Origin: Neurospora crassa OR74A
Lineage: Eukaryota > Ascomycota > Sordariomycetes > Sordariales > Sordariaceae
Reading direction: 5' to 3'
Assembly (NCBI RefSeq): GCF_000182925.2
Contig: NC_026506.1
Coordinates: forward strand, 2,046,001-2,110,000
DNA length: 64,000 nt
Below are positions 35,827 through 48,911 of the stretch, in pieces (positions within the stretch are counted from its first letter, which is position 1; every line of letters begins with the position of its first letter). The notes beneath the pieces are model-generated. The model searched no databases and had not been told where the DNA came from. It was given only the letters and a program-made list of their open reading frames with translations. A program made the translations under genes and the position numbers.

Positions 35827-38800
35827 CGTCTGAAGTTGTCTGGCTGTCGTCCGGTGTTGCTGACGGTCGGACGGCGGGCGGGGCGGGGACACTCGGCCTG
35901 CAGATGCCAAATGAGAATTGGAGACAAGGAAGCCCGGACGCAAAGTTCAGGGAAGCATACTATGATTGAGGTTGTGTCGGTCTTAGGTCTACCTATTCCC
36001 TTCGAATGCTTCGTGACTGCTGTCGGGCGGCTGTTGCTTGCTGCATCTGCACACTGCACCGCACAACAAGAGGGCAGCACATGCACTTTTCGGCTTCTAG
36101 ACAGACAGCGGGAGTGTGTCCGGCCTTCTGGGAAGCAACTGAAGTCTACACTACACTACACTACCTACCTCTAGTTCTACATCTCAGTCCCGTCCCCTCT
36201 GCCAGACAGGGCAGGTGGGGACGGGTGGGGGACGGGAGAGTGGGACTACCTAGACTGCCTGGTGCAGTGCCATTGCAGTTGAAGAGAGCCACTTTCGACC
36301 ACTGCTGCCACTGCTACCACTACAACACCACGAAAAGGCGCCTGTGAGAGGCTTCAAGTTCCATCAGTTCACCTGCCCACTTTTTTGTTCAACCGCCGGC
36401 GGCAACGGAACGGCGATGGCGGGGACACTCTGCACGGGAGACTGACAGGGACCAGGGCGCCACCACCTCTTCAACCTTTTCCCCTCGTTTCCTCTTGACT
36501 TTGGCATCATGTCGTCGAGGTTGCTTCCAACACCCGCTCTGGACCTTGCTTGACGCCGTCAGCTTGATTCGATTCCAATGTAGACGTCAACTCGAGGGCA
36601 TTCCAGGTTCCGATCCTGATCTGGCCTGGCATCTTGGAGAACGAGTCTGCGTGCAACCTCTGCGGTGTTCTGTGGTCTCTGTTCGACAGTCAGTACAGTA
36701 CCTCTATCTACATACAACACAGCCGCAATCTCTGCTTGCCCGCGTCAATCACGGCCGGGACAACCCCTCCTCCTGCGCACAGTGAGGTGGGAGGTGCTCA
36801 TGCTCCTCGCGTGTTCAAGCTCGGCGCGATAGGACCGTGCTATGTATTCGCATAATTGAACTTTTTGAAAACGGGAAACCATTTCGTATCGACACATCGC
36901 CATCACGCTCATCAGCCAAGATTTAGCCCCTCGGTACGTATCAGATACGGGGCAGCTTCTCGGCAACCGTGATTAAATGCCCCGGGCTTGTGGGGTAGAT
37001 ATGGCCAAACGGGCGGAGTCGAAACGCCCGTCTTGGTCCTTGGATTTCCGCGTCCCATTCCCTGGCGTTTGGCGTCCACTCGTTTTTCTTGCCTCTGTGG
37101 CCCGGCCAGTGCGTCATGTCTGGGACGACTGGGGCGCACCGGCTTGAAGCGATGAGCGTTGTGAAAACCAAAGGCCGGCCGGCCTGTGGGGCCGCAGCAG
37201 GCCTTCCGCGCGCGAAATGTTGTCCTTAAGGAGTTGATCAACTTCCTTCGATATCGAGACTCAGCAGTCCTTGGACAAGCGCTCCTGGCCTGGCCCTGTA
37301 GTGTCTGCACTCTGCAGTGAGCCTTGTGTTTCGCAAGATTGTGGGACACGGTCTGTGGTATGCGGATGGGTTTGACAGCCCAGCAAACGCCGGCTCCTGC
37401 TTCGCCGTATAGCTACGTACAGTTCGTCGTGAATGCCACTCATTTGCTACCGATTGGCCGCCAGATGTGAACGGCAGGCTAGTCACTCACGCTCTCCAGA
37501 TCCCTATTCCATGTAATTGGGAATAGCGCCAGGTTTCGTGATGCGATCTATCCAGGCTAGTCGTGTGAGAGGTTAAGCCAGCAACTCAAGCAAGACGGTG
37601 ATGATTTTCTGGTTTGGGCAACCACATTATGAGGCCCCGTGGTCGCCTTCTTGTCAACTTGTTGCGCTCGGACGTTGGACAATGCATGCTGGATCACAAA
37701 GCCGCTCTTTGCTAACAGCTTGTCTGCTACTGCTTATGCGTTGAACTACACACCACCTCAGCTTGAGGAGATTGGAATACCGCAAGGTTGACGGCGAATC
37801 ATGCCTTAAATGGTAGGTATCCGACGAAACTGTTTGAGAGAACGCTGCGGAGGACGGCAATACTACGAGAACTTGATAGAAATGGTTAGCGCCTCGCACT
37901 TTGAAAACACCAGAGCCTCCATAACAAGATCGGCTTCGTCTTACGCTTTCTAGCGGGCAAGTTGACCACGCACCCACCACTGCACCCAGCCAGCCATACA
38001 GAATTCTTTGATTGCACAACAAACGAACAAAACCTCCACGTACAAGTAAGCCAACATATAAGCACGATCCAAAGCTTGTCTGTGTGTGTCTCCTCGGTGA
38101 AACGAGGTTTCTCCTTCTCTCCTTCTCCAAAACCTTGTTGGCAGATGAAATCTGGACGCGGTGACAGGTCTCATCATGAGGTGCACAATGCCGTAGGCGC
38201 AACTCGCTATACGAGTCTTTGCCGTTTTCTGTCACCCTTCTATCGAAGAGCAAAGGGAGACGAGCATATTTTACAGCAGCCGTAGCTAAGCAAGAGAGAG
38301 ACAACCCGACAGCCTACTAGTCCATGGAGCGCCAAGTTTATACAATACCTCGTTTTGCGAATCGTCACCATTCGCAACACACGTTCAGCCAGATACTCAT
38401 CGACAAGGCTTGTTGTTAGATCCACTCATCTTTCAAGACAGTCATTGAGGATGTACCTGCTTCATTCACAGTAAGTAGGTAACTACCTGAGCCTGTGTCT
38501 TTAGCCTAGCACCTATCGCGCTTGTCATGCAGATACCACCTCGAGCCCGAACGGCATGTGTGCTGCAACTGTCGGTGTGGTACCTACGCAAAAGGCGTTT
38601 CTGCAGGGTGCTTGTAGGTAGGTTGATATGCCTACATACTGTACGTAGGTACCTTTTTCTGTAGGACCTATGTCGAGCTCCATGCTTGGGATACCACGAT
38701 GCCATGGATGGCCCTTCTTCTGCCGAGGACTCTGGACCTCGCTCACTGGACACCTTTCGTCTCTATATACCTACACTACACGAGCCGCATCTAAGATCGG

Positions 38801-38875
38801 GACCATTCGCCTCCTGCGTGCGGAAACAGACCCGGCACCCTTTTTGCCGTGCCGCGCACCATGCATCTGGGCTTG

Positions 38876-39370
38876 TCTTCCAGAAACCTGACAGAAGCCT
38901 GCTTCGATCGATATGAACAAGGGATCGCGGACGAGAAGATTGCAGGAGGCGTGATAATCCCCGAGAACCTCATCCCTGGCTAAGTTCGTCTCCGGCCTTG
39001 ACTTTTACAACGATAATCCGACATCAAAGCCGACTCAAGGGGTCGTGTTATACTTCAATCATTGCCTAAACATGCTATTTCCTCGGGCCTGCCGAGACGG
39101 TCTTTATCTTCTCGTTCTCTCAGGCCCCCGCCCCTACCGAAGAATGCCCGCCCGTGAAGATCCTCAAAGATACCGTCCAGGGTAACCATCTACATCGGAC
39201 TGTGCACCGGAACTTTTCACTCAATGGTGCGTCCAAAACACTCATGCCAGATGCAAATATACATATCATGTTCCTCCGCCATGGCGGACTCGGGAAGCAT
39301 GTTGTACCTGCAGGAGCCATGATTTGGACTTGCACCGTTCCTTTGATTGAATCAGTGCAAGCTACCTAGG
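38876..39370 (+). pseudogene. Possible relic of an enzyme gene (weak P450-like similarity)
   Basis: Two short frames look more protein-like than their surroundings. One near 38886-38985 reads EACFDRYEQGIADEKIAGG then VIIPENLIPG. The other, at 39145-39369, reads VKILKDTVQG, HRTVHRNFSLNG and HGGLGKHVVPAGAMIW. The second recalls the K-helix to meander part of fungal cytochromes P450 (LKET, RxFRxNG, GGxxGKxxVPxGxxV), but the heme-binding FxxGxRxC motif is not seen. No complete gene can be built. This may be a decayed fragment or chance resemblance. Confidence 0.2.
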
Positions 39371-40648
39371 TACTCGGGATGAAAACGACAAGCCGGGGAA
39401 GGAGGGGGGCCTGTGTCCTGGATAGGTACACAGAAAAGCAAACCATCGCCGACTTAAAGCTACAAGATACGCAAACTCTGCGCCAGTCAACATGAAGCGA
39501 TACGTTTTTGTCAAACGTTGTCATAATAACTTTGAGACCTCGTTCCATACAACACTTTCGAGTCGGCGTGCCTAGGCATGCATACGCCCATTCACAAGGC
39601 GAATGTGCACACCCGGGTGCTCGCCTACTGCAGTCTCATCTCGCACGTTAACTCGAATACCAAGTCGAAGTTCTCTTAGTCATCTCGGTTCTCACCTTAT
39701 CTTAACTGCGAGCCGGCGAGGATATCTCTGATGATTGGGCCCAGTTGGACGGGCAAGCGCGGGATGTTTTATATCAAACCAGCCACCTGCAGAGTCGGCA
39801 TCCCCTCTACCTTATTTATCGATCGAGTCTTACAATCTAGACAAACATGAATGGATGGGCGGAGAGAAAAGGGTTTAGGATAAGGAGAAGGCGTTCGCTA
39901 CCTTACTCCCAACACTAGAAATGGTAGTAGTGTGTACTCCCGCCACGTGGGCTTTAGTACACCCACGTACTGCGTACATCATGTCGATCTATCGTTGGGA
40001 AGGATCATTCAAGGCACATGAAAAGATGTCAAGAACTTCAATTGGCACTCTAGGATATCCCTCTCCCTCAAGAACCCAGCCCAATCACGCACTAACTCAC
40101 AGGACATCAACTTCAACCCTGTCTCTGAAATTGAAACAGGAGCCATCCACTTACACAGAGAATGCCCTAAGCCGCTGCAAACCGCTGCAAACCAGTCACA
40201 GGAACTATATGGACCAGGCAGATCGGGTTCGCGGACTGTGTATGGGCCAGAACACGCCATGCCAAAGACACTGGACAACGAGCTCAGGTAATGGAAGGAC
40301 TCTTAGGCACCGGATAACGGGACCTTCCAGCGTGTAGCCGAGAGGTGTCACAAGCACACAACGTAGCAGAGGGTTTGGTACTATGTGGATTTGAGATATC
40401 TATCTCCTATATTGACTTTGGGAAAGTGAGCAGAACTGGGAATCTTCGAAGAGAACCACGGGACATTTCAGGACGGGAAGGACTGGGAATTAGGGAAACG
40501 GGAGCGACTGGAGACATGCGTGTGAGAACCCGCCCGTGGTGTGTCTCGCTCGCCCACTCCCTCTCAAGCTTCACTTTCATCATTTTACCAACCTCTGCTT
40601 CTCAGTGCATTCTTGAGACAGACTGAAATTACACACATGTATATGTAG

Positions 40649-40670
40649 ATATATATATATATATATATAT
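40649..40670. repeat. AT dinucleotide microsatellite
   Basis: About eleven AT units preceded by an imperfect ATGTATATGTAG run. Non-coding. Confidence 0.85.
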
Positions 40671-43299
40671 CTTTGTGTAATTGAGGTATCCCCTTATTGT
40701 CGCTCGTCTGTTTTTGTGAGGTTGGTTTTAGGTAATCATCCTAATCTATCAACAATGACGAGTAGTAAATTTTTGATTACCTACCAAAGGTGACGAGAAT
40801 CAAAAGGGTCCTTATTACATTCGAGATTTTCATTATTCACTAATATGATAGGGCATATTTACAAATCTGAATAGTGGTCTCAATGCTTCTCTTTACCTGT
40901 CTCTTCGCCTTTCTCTTCACTTTCCCTCTATTACCTAACTGGCCCATCCTAACTCCTGTCTAGTGGGCAAAAACGAGATGAAGAGGTTTAGAAATGATGA
41001 ACCTCGGTCACCGTTGGCAGGCAGTGGTTTAGTGATGGAGACATGGATATAATCATGGTGAGCAGCCTTGGGGAGGGCCAAGGTCGATACAGAAGTTTGT
41101 AATAGGAGCCTGAGATATAACAAGAACCTGAATTCAACTACGGTTCAAAACTCGGGATGTTTCGCGACTTGCGTAGCTGGGTTGGTGATGACTGTTCAAG
41201 TGGAATGCGTCTACGCAACGAAACTCAGCGAGGAAGTAGAGAAAGGATTACAAGTTGTTATCGTCGGTCTGCGACGGTAATTGGAAGTTGTGTTGTCCTA
41301 ACCTATTTTTCTGTTGCTGATTTCCATTCGCTTTCATGAGATCCATGTGAGTATTGGGTGTTCGTTGGACTCCGCCTGGCCAGGAACTCAGGGTAGAGCA
41401 TCACTAGGGAGAAAATTGTGGTCTCTTCCTATGATTGCTTTTTTCCCGTTGAGACTCGTCAAAGGTATTTCTTTTGGTCGGCGTGGATGGGTCATACCAC
41501 ATGTTGGTGTAGTAACATCCACGTTATTTTGTCCGTATAGCTGAGTTCTTCCGCCAAGGAGAATCACTATCCGTTCTTTTGTTTCCAGTGAACCTTGGAG
41601 TAAAATCCGTTGCTAGAGTCAGAACACGGGCCGTGGAGGCTGAGTGCAGGATCTCAATTATATAAGCGGTCATGCTGTTGAGAGGATAGCTTGGGAGTTG
41701 TGAGACGCTATCGGCGCTGTCGACGACAATTACGTGGTCTCTTCTTATAGCTTGGCAGGTAACTCGATGAAAAAATGATATAAGGAATATGAGATTAGAA
41801 GGCTACCTGCTATTCGCAGGGTCGTTGAACAAATGGAAGGTGATGATCGATGCGGAACAGCAGAGTGAAGGGCCACGGCTGTACGAAGAACGGATAGAGT
41901 CCAGGGAGTTGTACCGGCCAGTATACCTCTTCTTGTTCAATGGGTACATTGTTTTGATGCAATATATACACATGAATGGTGTTAAGAAGAAGCTGTGGAG
42001 GCTACAGATGCCTCGGTGTGATATGCCTTGCCTCTTTCAGCACGATCATCCAGAAGGGCGGAAAACGTTAGGACTTGGATCATGGATAGGAGTTCCGCAT
42101 CAGCGTCCATTGCGTTGTCTGTACCGCGTGAACACTTTGTATAGTCGCTTTTAAGATTTGTCCTTGTATGCAGCCAAGTGTTCTTCTCGGTCCTCACTCA
42201 TAGTTTGTTACTCCTCCATGCTTTATTCCCGCTCACAAGCTCCAGCCTTGAGGGTGTCAGGTCACAGATATGACCAGGTAAATGCGGTCAGGAAATGGTA
42301 TGACTGTTGATTCTCCCAACTGATCCGATCCGAATTGGCTACACCCATTTCTTGAGGCAAGGGTTGGAGGTGAGTTGATCAAAGGATACGTGTTGAGAGA
42401 GGAGACCAGACTGGAATCATCGAGAAACTGCTGGAATGCTCCAGCTAAGTAGGACATTGCAAAGGGGCGACGGCTGCAGAGAATTCGTGGCCAGTGAGAC
42501 GCATCGTGAAGATGTGCTGTATGCAAACTGCAAACTTGATAGTTACACACACGAACAGGTTCCCATCCTGAGTTTCACTGCCGTCCTGGTGTTGATGATT
42601 GATCAGGAGGCGTTGATGCCATGCAGCCCCTGTTTCCCTTGCCAGGACGGCCCGGCAGGAGCTCCTGGACGGGAATTGGCAGCTGTTGTTGATGCGAACT
42701 GCTTTGGACAATTGCCCAACATTTTGCTGCAGCCAGCAGTGAGCCAGTCTGGCGGGCCTGGTACACAAGTAACGTCGCCAGAGTTCGTCAGAGCTAGGTC
42801 GGCCCAGCTGCCCGCCCAATGAGGGTGAGCTGTGTAGTTGAAGATGAAACGCCATTGGTCCGGTCTCTTTGAGTGGATCTACTTCTCATGCGTGTGCTAG
42901 GTCAAGTAGACTTGTAATGTACCTACAAGCCACAAGAGCCGAGGACTCGGAATGGTTTGCAGAGGCTACGCACCTGCCACTTTGCCCACCTAAACTGGCT
43001 CAGCAGTCGTGGAGGGGACCTACGTGACTCGGAGGGGAACTGGCCAGACAATTTTTTTTTGGAGACGTTCAACACCTTGTAGCGTATCAGAGAGCTTCCA
43101 GGACAGGAACCCCATTCTGGACACAATTCCCACTTCATCGACCCCACGACCAGGTATACCTGCTACTACCTAGGTCCCTAGAGTAGAGATACGACCCACG
43201 TTACCTTCAGTTATGTACTAGTGTAGCCTCCACGACCCAGCTTCCGTTGTCGACTTCGGCACGGGCAATTGTGGCCTCTTCAGCTTCGGTCCGCTATAA

Positions 43300-44084
43300 C
43301 CTCTCTTGTTCGCCGCCCTTTGGCTCGTCGCCGTCCCGAACCTTTCTTTAAACCTTTCCCCCATCCGCTCCATTCACTCCTCTTCCCCTCCCCCTCTTAG
43401 AGACTCCTCCAGATCCTCCCATCGAGGTTTCCCTTCTTCTCCTCCACCACCCCAGGATTGATCGCCAGTCCTGTGCATCATGCTATAGAGAGACCAACAA
43501 CAAGCTTGCCACCTGTTGTCATCCGAGTCTCCTCCCTCAGCCTCGTCTTCTTATCTGTCCTGCATTGGATTAGCTTTTCTACCCTTCGGTATTGCGCAGG
43601 CACTGCCGAACCTTTCCAACCACCTCACCACGCACACACACATTATAAGCTTCGAGCTGCTAGGTGGTCCTTTCTCCCAACACAACCTATTCTTAATCAA
43701 CGTCACTACAGTAGGTACTTCCCGGCGCTGTGAGTTACACCACCCACCTACTTGAACCCCCGCAACCGAGCCACTTACTTCAGCCTGCTTCCCTTGCTCT
43801 ATCCTGCACTGCCCTTCCTGTCCCCTTTCCCCTTCACACCCTTCACGAGAAAACGGTTCTTTTGGAGTGTTTCAGGCCGCGGGAACCACCAACGCGGCAG
43901 TTCCTGTCTCGGACTCAACATCCCGGATATCGACCCCTAATCTGCCACAGCTCCCAAGCCCCCCCCTACCTCTACTCTAGCACAACCATCTAACCACAAT
44001 TCCCGTGTCAGATAACGAGACGCGCCTGTTCCGTATCCCCAGCTCGTTGGTGCGTTATCGCCTTTTATCATCATCACCATCATA
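43300..44084 (+). promoter_or_regulatory. Pyrimidine-rich upstream region and leader of SCP160
   Basis: C/T-rich blocks (for example 43370-43455) lead to the SCP160 start. The bases just before the ATG (ATCATCACCATCATA) fit a fungal initiation context. There are several short upstream open frames, and a leader intron is possible but not provable from sequence. Confidence 0.45.
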
Positions 44085-47000
44085 ATGGCCGACTCGACCG
44101 AGCAGTCAGCTGCCGCCCAGCTCTTGCAACAGCATCTGGAGACAGCTTCCAACGCCGGCTCCTCCCACCGCGTCCTTGTCGAGGAGGTTGAGGACGAGGA
44201 TCTTCACAAGCCTGTCTCTAGCTCGGAGACTCCCGCGGCGCCCAAGCCCAAGCCCAAGACCCTCGACACGCAATCCCGCGAGCTGTTCCCCGAGCTGGGC
44301 GGGCCCAAGCCCAAAGCGAGTGTTGTTGCCCCCATCTGGGGTGCCAAGAGCAACACCAATGGGAGTTCCAATGGCGCCGCTCCGGCCAACGGCACCCCGC
44401 AGACTTCGGCACCGCCTTCCGGTGTTAGCACCCCGATCGGCTCCGGAAGGCAAGGGCCCGGGCCACATCCGTTGAGCATTCCGGGCCGCAATGTCGAAAC
44501 CATGTTGCTTGACCCGCCCCACATCCTTCCCAGGACTCAGCTCAAGCGTCCTCTTCCCGATATCCTGAAGGACTTGAACCGCAAGGCGCGCGCCAACGTG
44601 ACCATGCATGCTTTGGGTAACGGTCAGCTCAGGTTCGACGCTGTTGGCCCGCAAGAGCACGCCACCCAGGCGCTCAAGGACTTGGTTAACCAAATCGGCA
44701 CCAAGGTTGGTTTTACCCTGGCCCTTTGTTGATTAAATCCTGGATCATGGAGCTAATTTTCTCTTTCCCAGCAAAACATCACCGTTCAGATTCCCTCGTC
44801 GGCGAGGGCGCACATTATCGGCAAGGGCGGTTCCACCATCAAGGCTATTCAGGAGAAGACCGGAGCGAGAATCCAGCTACCAAAGGCCGACGAGTCCCAG
44901 CCTCCTGCAGACGAGGACGATGATACCATGATCAACGTTCACATCGAGGGTAACGCCTTTTCTGCTGCAGCGGCTCAGCAGGAAATTGATAGGATTGCCG
45001 GTGAGCGCGCCGCTAACGTCCAGACAAAGTTGCGTAATATCCCCGCCGAGTTTTACCCTTTCATTGCCGGACCCAAGAACAACCTGGTGCACAAGCTCGA
45101 AGAAGACATGGGAGTTCAGATTCGCGTACCTCCCCTCCAGGGCCGGTCCCTGCAACCCCCCAGTATCCCTGCTCCTGGGCAACGCCCCATCTTTGCGCCT
45201 GCTCCTCAGGACTACAACATTCAGCTCGCCGGTGAGCGTACCGCTGTTCAAAATGCGAGGGCCGCCATTGAACGACGTGCAGAGGAGCTTCGCCGTCAGC
45301 TCGCTCTGGAGCAGCTGTCGATCCAGCGTGGTCGTCACCAGTTTATCATCGGAGACAGGGGTGTGCCTGTTGACCAGTTCTTTGAGGACACCGGTTGCGC
45401 CATCATTCTCCCTAACGATGAAGATGATGACATGGTAACCATTATTGGACCTCAAGACCACGTTCAGGCTGGTCTCGAGAGGGCCATGGACCTCGCTATG
45501 AACATGCAGTGCTCCAACATCGACATTTCCAGATTCCACCGCCAGGCTCCTGGAGGCGCTGCGGCTCATGCCCGCAACGTGACCCGCTATCTTCGTCAGC
45601 GGAAGGCCATTGAGCAGCTCGAGAGGCAACACAATGTCCAGGTGAACACTCCTTTCTCGAACGAGGGTGCTTTGCCTTGGGAGCTTTATGCTCGTGATGG
45701 CAAAAACGCCATTAGGGCCCAGTCCGAAATCAAGGGTCTTGTTGACAGCCACCCTCCCGCTCGTATCCAGGCTGTTCAGGTTGATCCTTTCTTTCACACT
45801 TACATCCGCAAGGACATCACTCCCCGTGTCAGACAGGATTACAGGGTGCAGTTGGTTGTCCCCGAGGCTACTGAGGCCAACGCCCCTGTTCTCTTGGTAT
45901 ATGAGGGACCTTCTAGCCCGACTAGCTACGAGATTCCTCGCGGCCAGCCTAGCCAGTCCGAGGTTAGCGAGATGCAGAAGTGGCTGCAGGACGCCCGCCA
46001 GCATATCCTCGGCCTTGTTAGCCAACAAGAGGAGATCATTCATGCCTCCCTGGACGTTCCCCAGAAGTACCACGACAAGCTTAGAAAGTTTATTCGGAAG
46101 GAGCAGGATGAGCGTAGAAGTCAGGAGAAGATCCCCGCTCGCGTCTCTAACATTGGCACCACAGTCAATATCAAGGGCCCCCGTTCTGCTGTCGAGAACC
46201 TTGCTTCCAAGTGCGAGGCCTTCATCGAGCAAGAGAAGGCTGACGAGAAGGAACGTGGCTTCACGCTGGAGTTTGAATTCCCGCAGAAGTTTGCTAACCA
46301 CCTGATTGGCAAGGGCGGTAGCAACATCCGTGAGCTCCGTGAGAAGTTCGATGTTGATATTCAGGTTCAGGACGGCAAGGTCGAACTTAAGGGTCCCAAG
46401 GCTAAGGCTGAGGCGGCCAAGACCCACATCCTTGCTTTGGGCCGTCAACTCCAGGACGAGGCCACTCACATCCTCAAGATCGACCCGCAGTTCCATCGGG
46501 CCCTGATCGGTGCTCAGGGTGCACAGATCAACCGACTGCAGACTCGCTATAAGGTCTTGATCTTCTTCCCTCGCACTCAGAAGGCTTCTAACGACGACGA
46601 GTCTGTTGCCGAGGCTTCTGATGCCGGCAAGCCGCGCCGCCAACAGGCTGCTGACGAAGTCATTGTGCGGGGACCTAAGCGTGGTGCTGACGAGGCTCGT
46701 GACGAGTTGCTTTCTTTGTTGCAGTATCTGAAAGATACTTCCTACACTGCTACCGTCACTGTTCAGCAGAAGCAGATTCCCTCGCTCATTGGCTCCGGCG
46801 GTGCTGCTCTCGATGCGCTCCGCAACGAGACCAAGGCTGTCATCGATATCCCCAGCGCTCGCGACACCGCCGACGGCCTTGTTGAGATTCAGATCAAGGG
46901 CACTAAGGAGGCCGTTGCTGCTGCTAAGAAGGCCTTGGAGGCAAAGAAGGCCGTTTTTGAGGACACCGTTGTCAAGACTATCGAGGTCGACAGGAAGTAT

Positions 47001-48064
47001 CACAGAAGCCTCATTGGCGCAGGTGGTAAGTTACTGTCACACGTCAGGCGCATGCTGCGAAATATGTACTAACTTGGCTCTCCGCAGGCTCCACCATCCG
47101 TGACATTGTTGTCAAGGCCGGCGGCTCCGACGATCGTCGCGAGATTGCTCGCGCTGTCCAGTTCCCCAAGCAGGACAACAGCGATAATACCATCAAGATT
47201 GAGGGTCGCACCTCGGTTGTCGACAACATTATCCAGCAAATCGAGGCTATCGTTGCTGAGCGCCAAAACCAGGTTACCGAGGTCATTGAGGTCCCTGTTG
47301 AGAAGCACAGGTCTCTCATTGGCCGTGGTGGCGATGTCAAGCGCGGTCTCGAGTCACAGTTCAAGGTCTCCATCGACGTCCCTCGCCAAGGCAGCGGCCA
47401 GACCGGCATCAAGATTGTCGGCCAGTCTGCCGATGTTGAGAAGGCCAAGGCTCACATCCAGTCCTTGACGAAGGATCAGCCCGGCGAGACTCTTCAGGTG
47501 CCCCGCGCTCTTCACCATTCGGTCTCCAACAACGGCCAGATTTTCAGGAGGCTGAAGAGCGATCACCATGTCACCGTCGACCATGCGGGCCATTCCATTC
47601 CCACCAAGCCCGCTGCCCCTGCGAGCATCCGTGCAAATGGCGGTTCTCTTCCCTTGATTACTGATGACGAGGAGTCGACTGCCGATGCGCACTCCTGGAC
47701 TGTTGTTGACCAGACCTCGACCGAGGAGGGCGACATCCCCTGGGTTATTCGCGGCTCTCCCGAAAACATTGAGAAGGCCAAGAAGGTCATCGAGACTGCG
47801 ATTGAGCAGGCCAAGAAGGAGGATGCTATTGGCTACCTTATCTTGCCCGATCCTAGGACCTATCGCTACGTGATCGGCCAGGGTGGCGCCAAGGTCAACC
47901 AGATTCGCAAGCAGAGCGGCTGCAAGATCACCGTCCCTCGCGACCAAGCCAAGGGTGAGGCTATTGAGGTTGTTGGTAACAAGGAGGGTGTTGAGAAGGC
48001 CAAGGACTTGATCCTTGCTGCCGTCAAAGAAGGCCAGAATGCCAGCAGGTCGCCAAGAGAGTAA
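44085..48064 (+). CDS. SCP160: Scp160/vigilin-type multi-KH RNA-binding protein
   Basis: Three exons (44085-44705, 44772-47025, 47088-48064) encode 1283 residues, close to yeast Scp160. A disordered N-terminus (Pro/Lys-rich, SRELFPELGG) is followed by a long array of KH domains. Visible GxxG loops include IIGKGGSTIK, IAGPKNNLVH, IIGDRGVPVD, LIGKGGSNIR, LIGAQGAQIN, LIGSGGAALD, LIGAGGSTIR, LIGRGGDVKR and VIGQGGAKVN; several others are degenerate, as in vigilins. Both introns fall at KH boundaries or inside a GxxG loop, and splicing restores the loop exactly. Vigilins bind polysomes at the endoplasmic reticulum and influence translation, ploidy maintenance and heterochromatin; this role is inferred. 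The opposite strand also has a long open frame, which is a codon-bias shadow. Confidence 0.97.
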
Positions 48065-48911
48065 AGTTCTCGTTTGTGAAGGCTTTCGTTCGGGTATGGT
48101 CGGTGAAGTCACGGTTTATGCTGCAACATAGGTGATGGTTAGTTGAGGGGCACTTGAGAGGGACCCATATAGGATGCATGATGGGAGGCTTTGCGCTCCG
48201 CCAAGCGATATACCTCTGGTCCTGAAACTTTTTTTTTCTTTATATCATGGGAGGATGGATGACTTTTTATGGCCACTAAAATTTTCTGGGAAATGGTTCA
48301 GAAAAAAGGAGATGTCTGACGCAGGTTGAAGGACGTAATGAGGAACAAGAATTGAATCTTCACGTTCCACTGGTTAGGAGGCGAGAATGGAGAATGACCC
48401 AACTTCCACTGACGTGTGCAGTGTTTATGCTTCTGATTGTCGTCCATGTTTTGACATTCCTTGCAGATCGAGTCAGAGAAGCACGCTTTATGGCATGGTG
48501 GTAACTTCCGAGCTGTATTATGTACAATAATCAAACATTGTCATATATACCTAGCGAGGAAAAAAAGGATGTGACTGTGTCGAGTATGGCTACCGCCACA
48601 CGCTGTAGTCATCTCTCCCTTCAAAATTCCCCGACTCAGAAGCTTTTGATATCCCGCTACCTTCGCGAGTAGTAAATCTAGAACGAAAGTCGGTGTAAGC
48701 ATTGGTACACATTCCATCCATCAGTAAATCTGGGCCCTCTTGAAGTGAGCCCGTTGACCGCCACAACAATGAATCACTGACAGGTCCCATAAACGCCATC
48801 GACGTCCTCATCAACCACGCTTCTGATTTCCACGCCCACCCACGCACCCAGTCAACCTCGCCCATCTTTCCATCCCTTTTCTCTTCCATCCATCCCTCGC
48901 TGCGCTCTGTC
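48065..48911. other. Convergent 3' region between SCP160 and VPS25
   Basis: Mostly 3' UTR of the two convergent genes. No gene is visible. The plus-strand portion after the SCP160 stop contains a T9 run near 48230 followed by a T-rich stretch, compatible with a polyadenylation region. Confidence 0.6.

Larger units (their letters stand above)
34820..44084. other. Gene-poor 9.3 kb region between STE20 and SCP160
   Basis: No reading frame has a convincing domain. The left part, to about 36.4 kb, is presumably STE20 promoter and leader and holds a Ctg/Gct-rich tract at 35768-35826. The right part, from about 43.3 kb, is pyrimidine-rich and looks like the SCP160 promoter and leader. In between are an AT dinucleotide tract (40649-40670), a possible protein-coding relic at about 38876-39370, and several copies of the TACCTAGGTA and TACACTA motifs (36147, 38642, 38765, 39366, 43169, 43220). 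The 40.6-41.9 kb part is noticeably more AT-rich than the rest. Confidence 0.5.

Noticed and set aside
37654-38304. 216-codon minus-strand frame in the 9.3 kb desert
   Set aside because: Cys/Ser/Arg-rich chance composition, no codon bias, no domain and no splice support.
44877-47003. 708-codon open frame on the minus strand opposite SCP160
   Set aside because: It is exactly antisense to the KH-domain exons and is explained by strong C/G-ending codon bias that removes antisense stops. Its translation is Leu/Val/Ser-rich with no domain.
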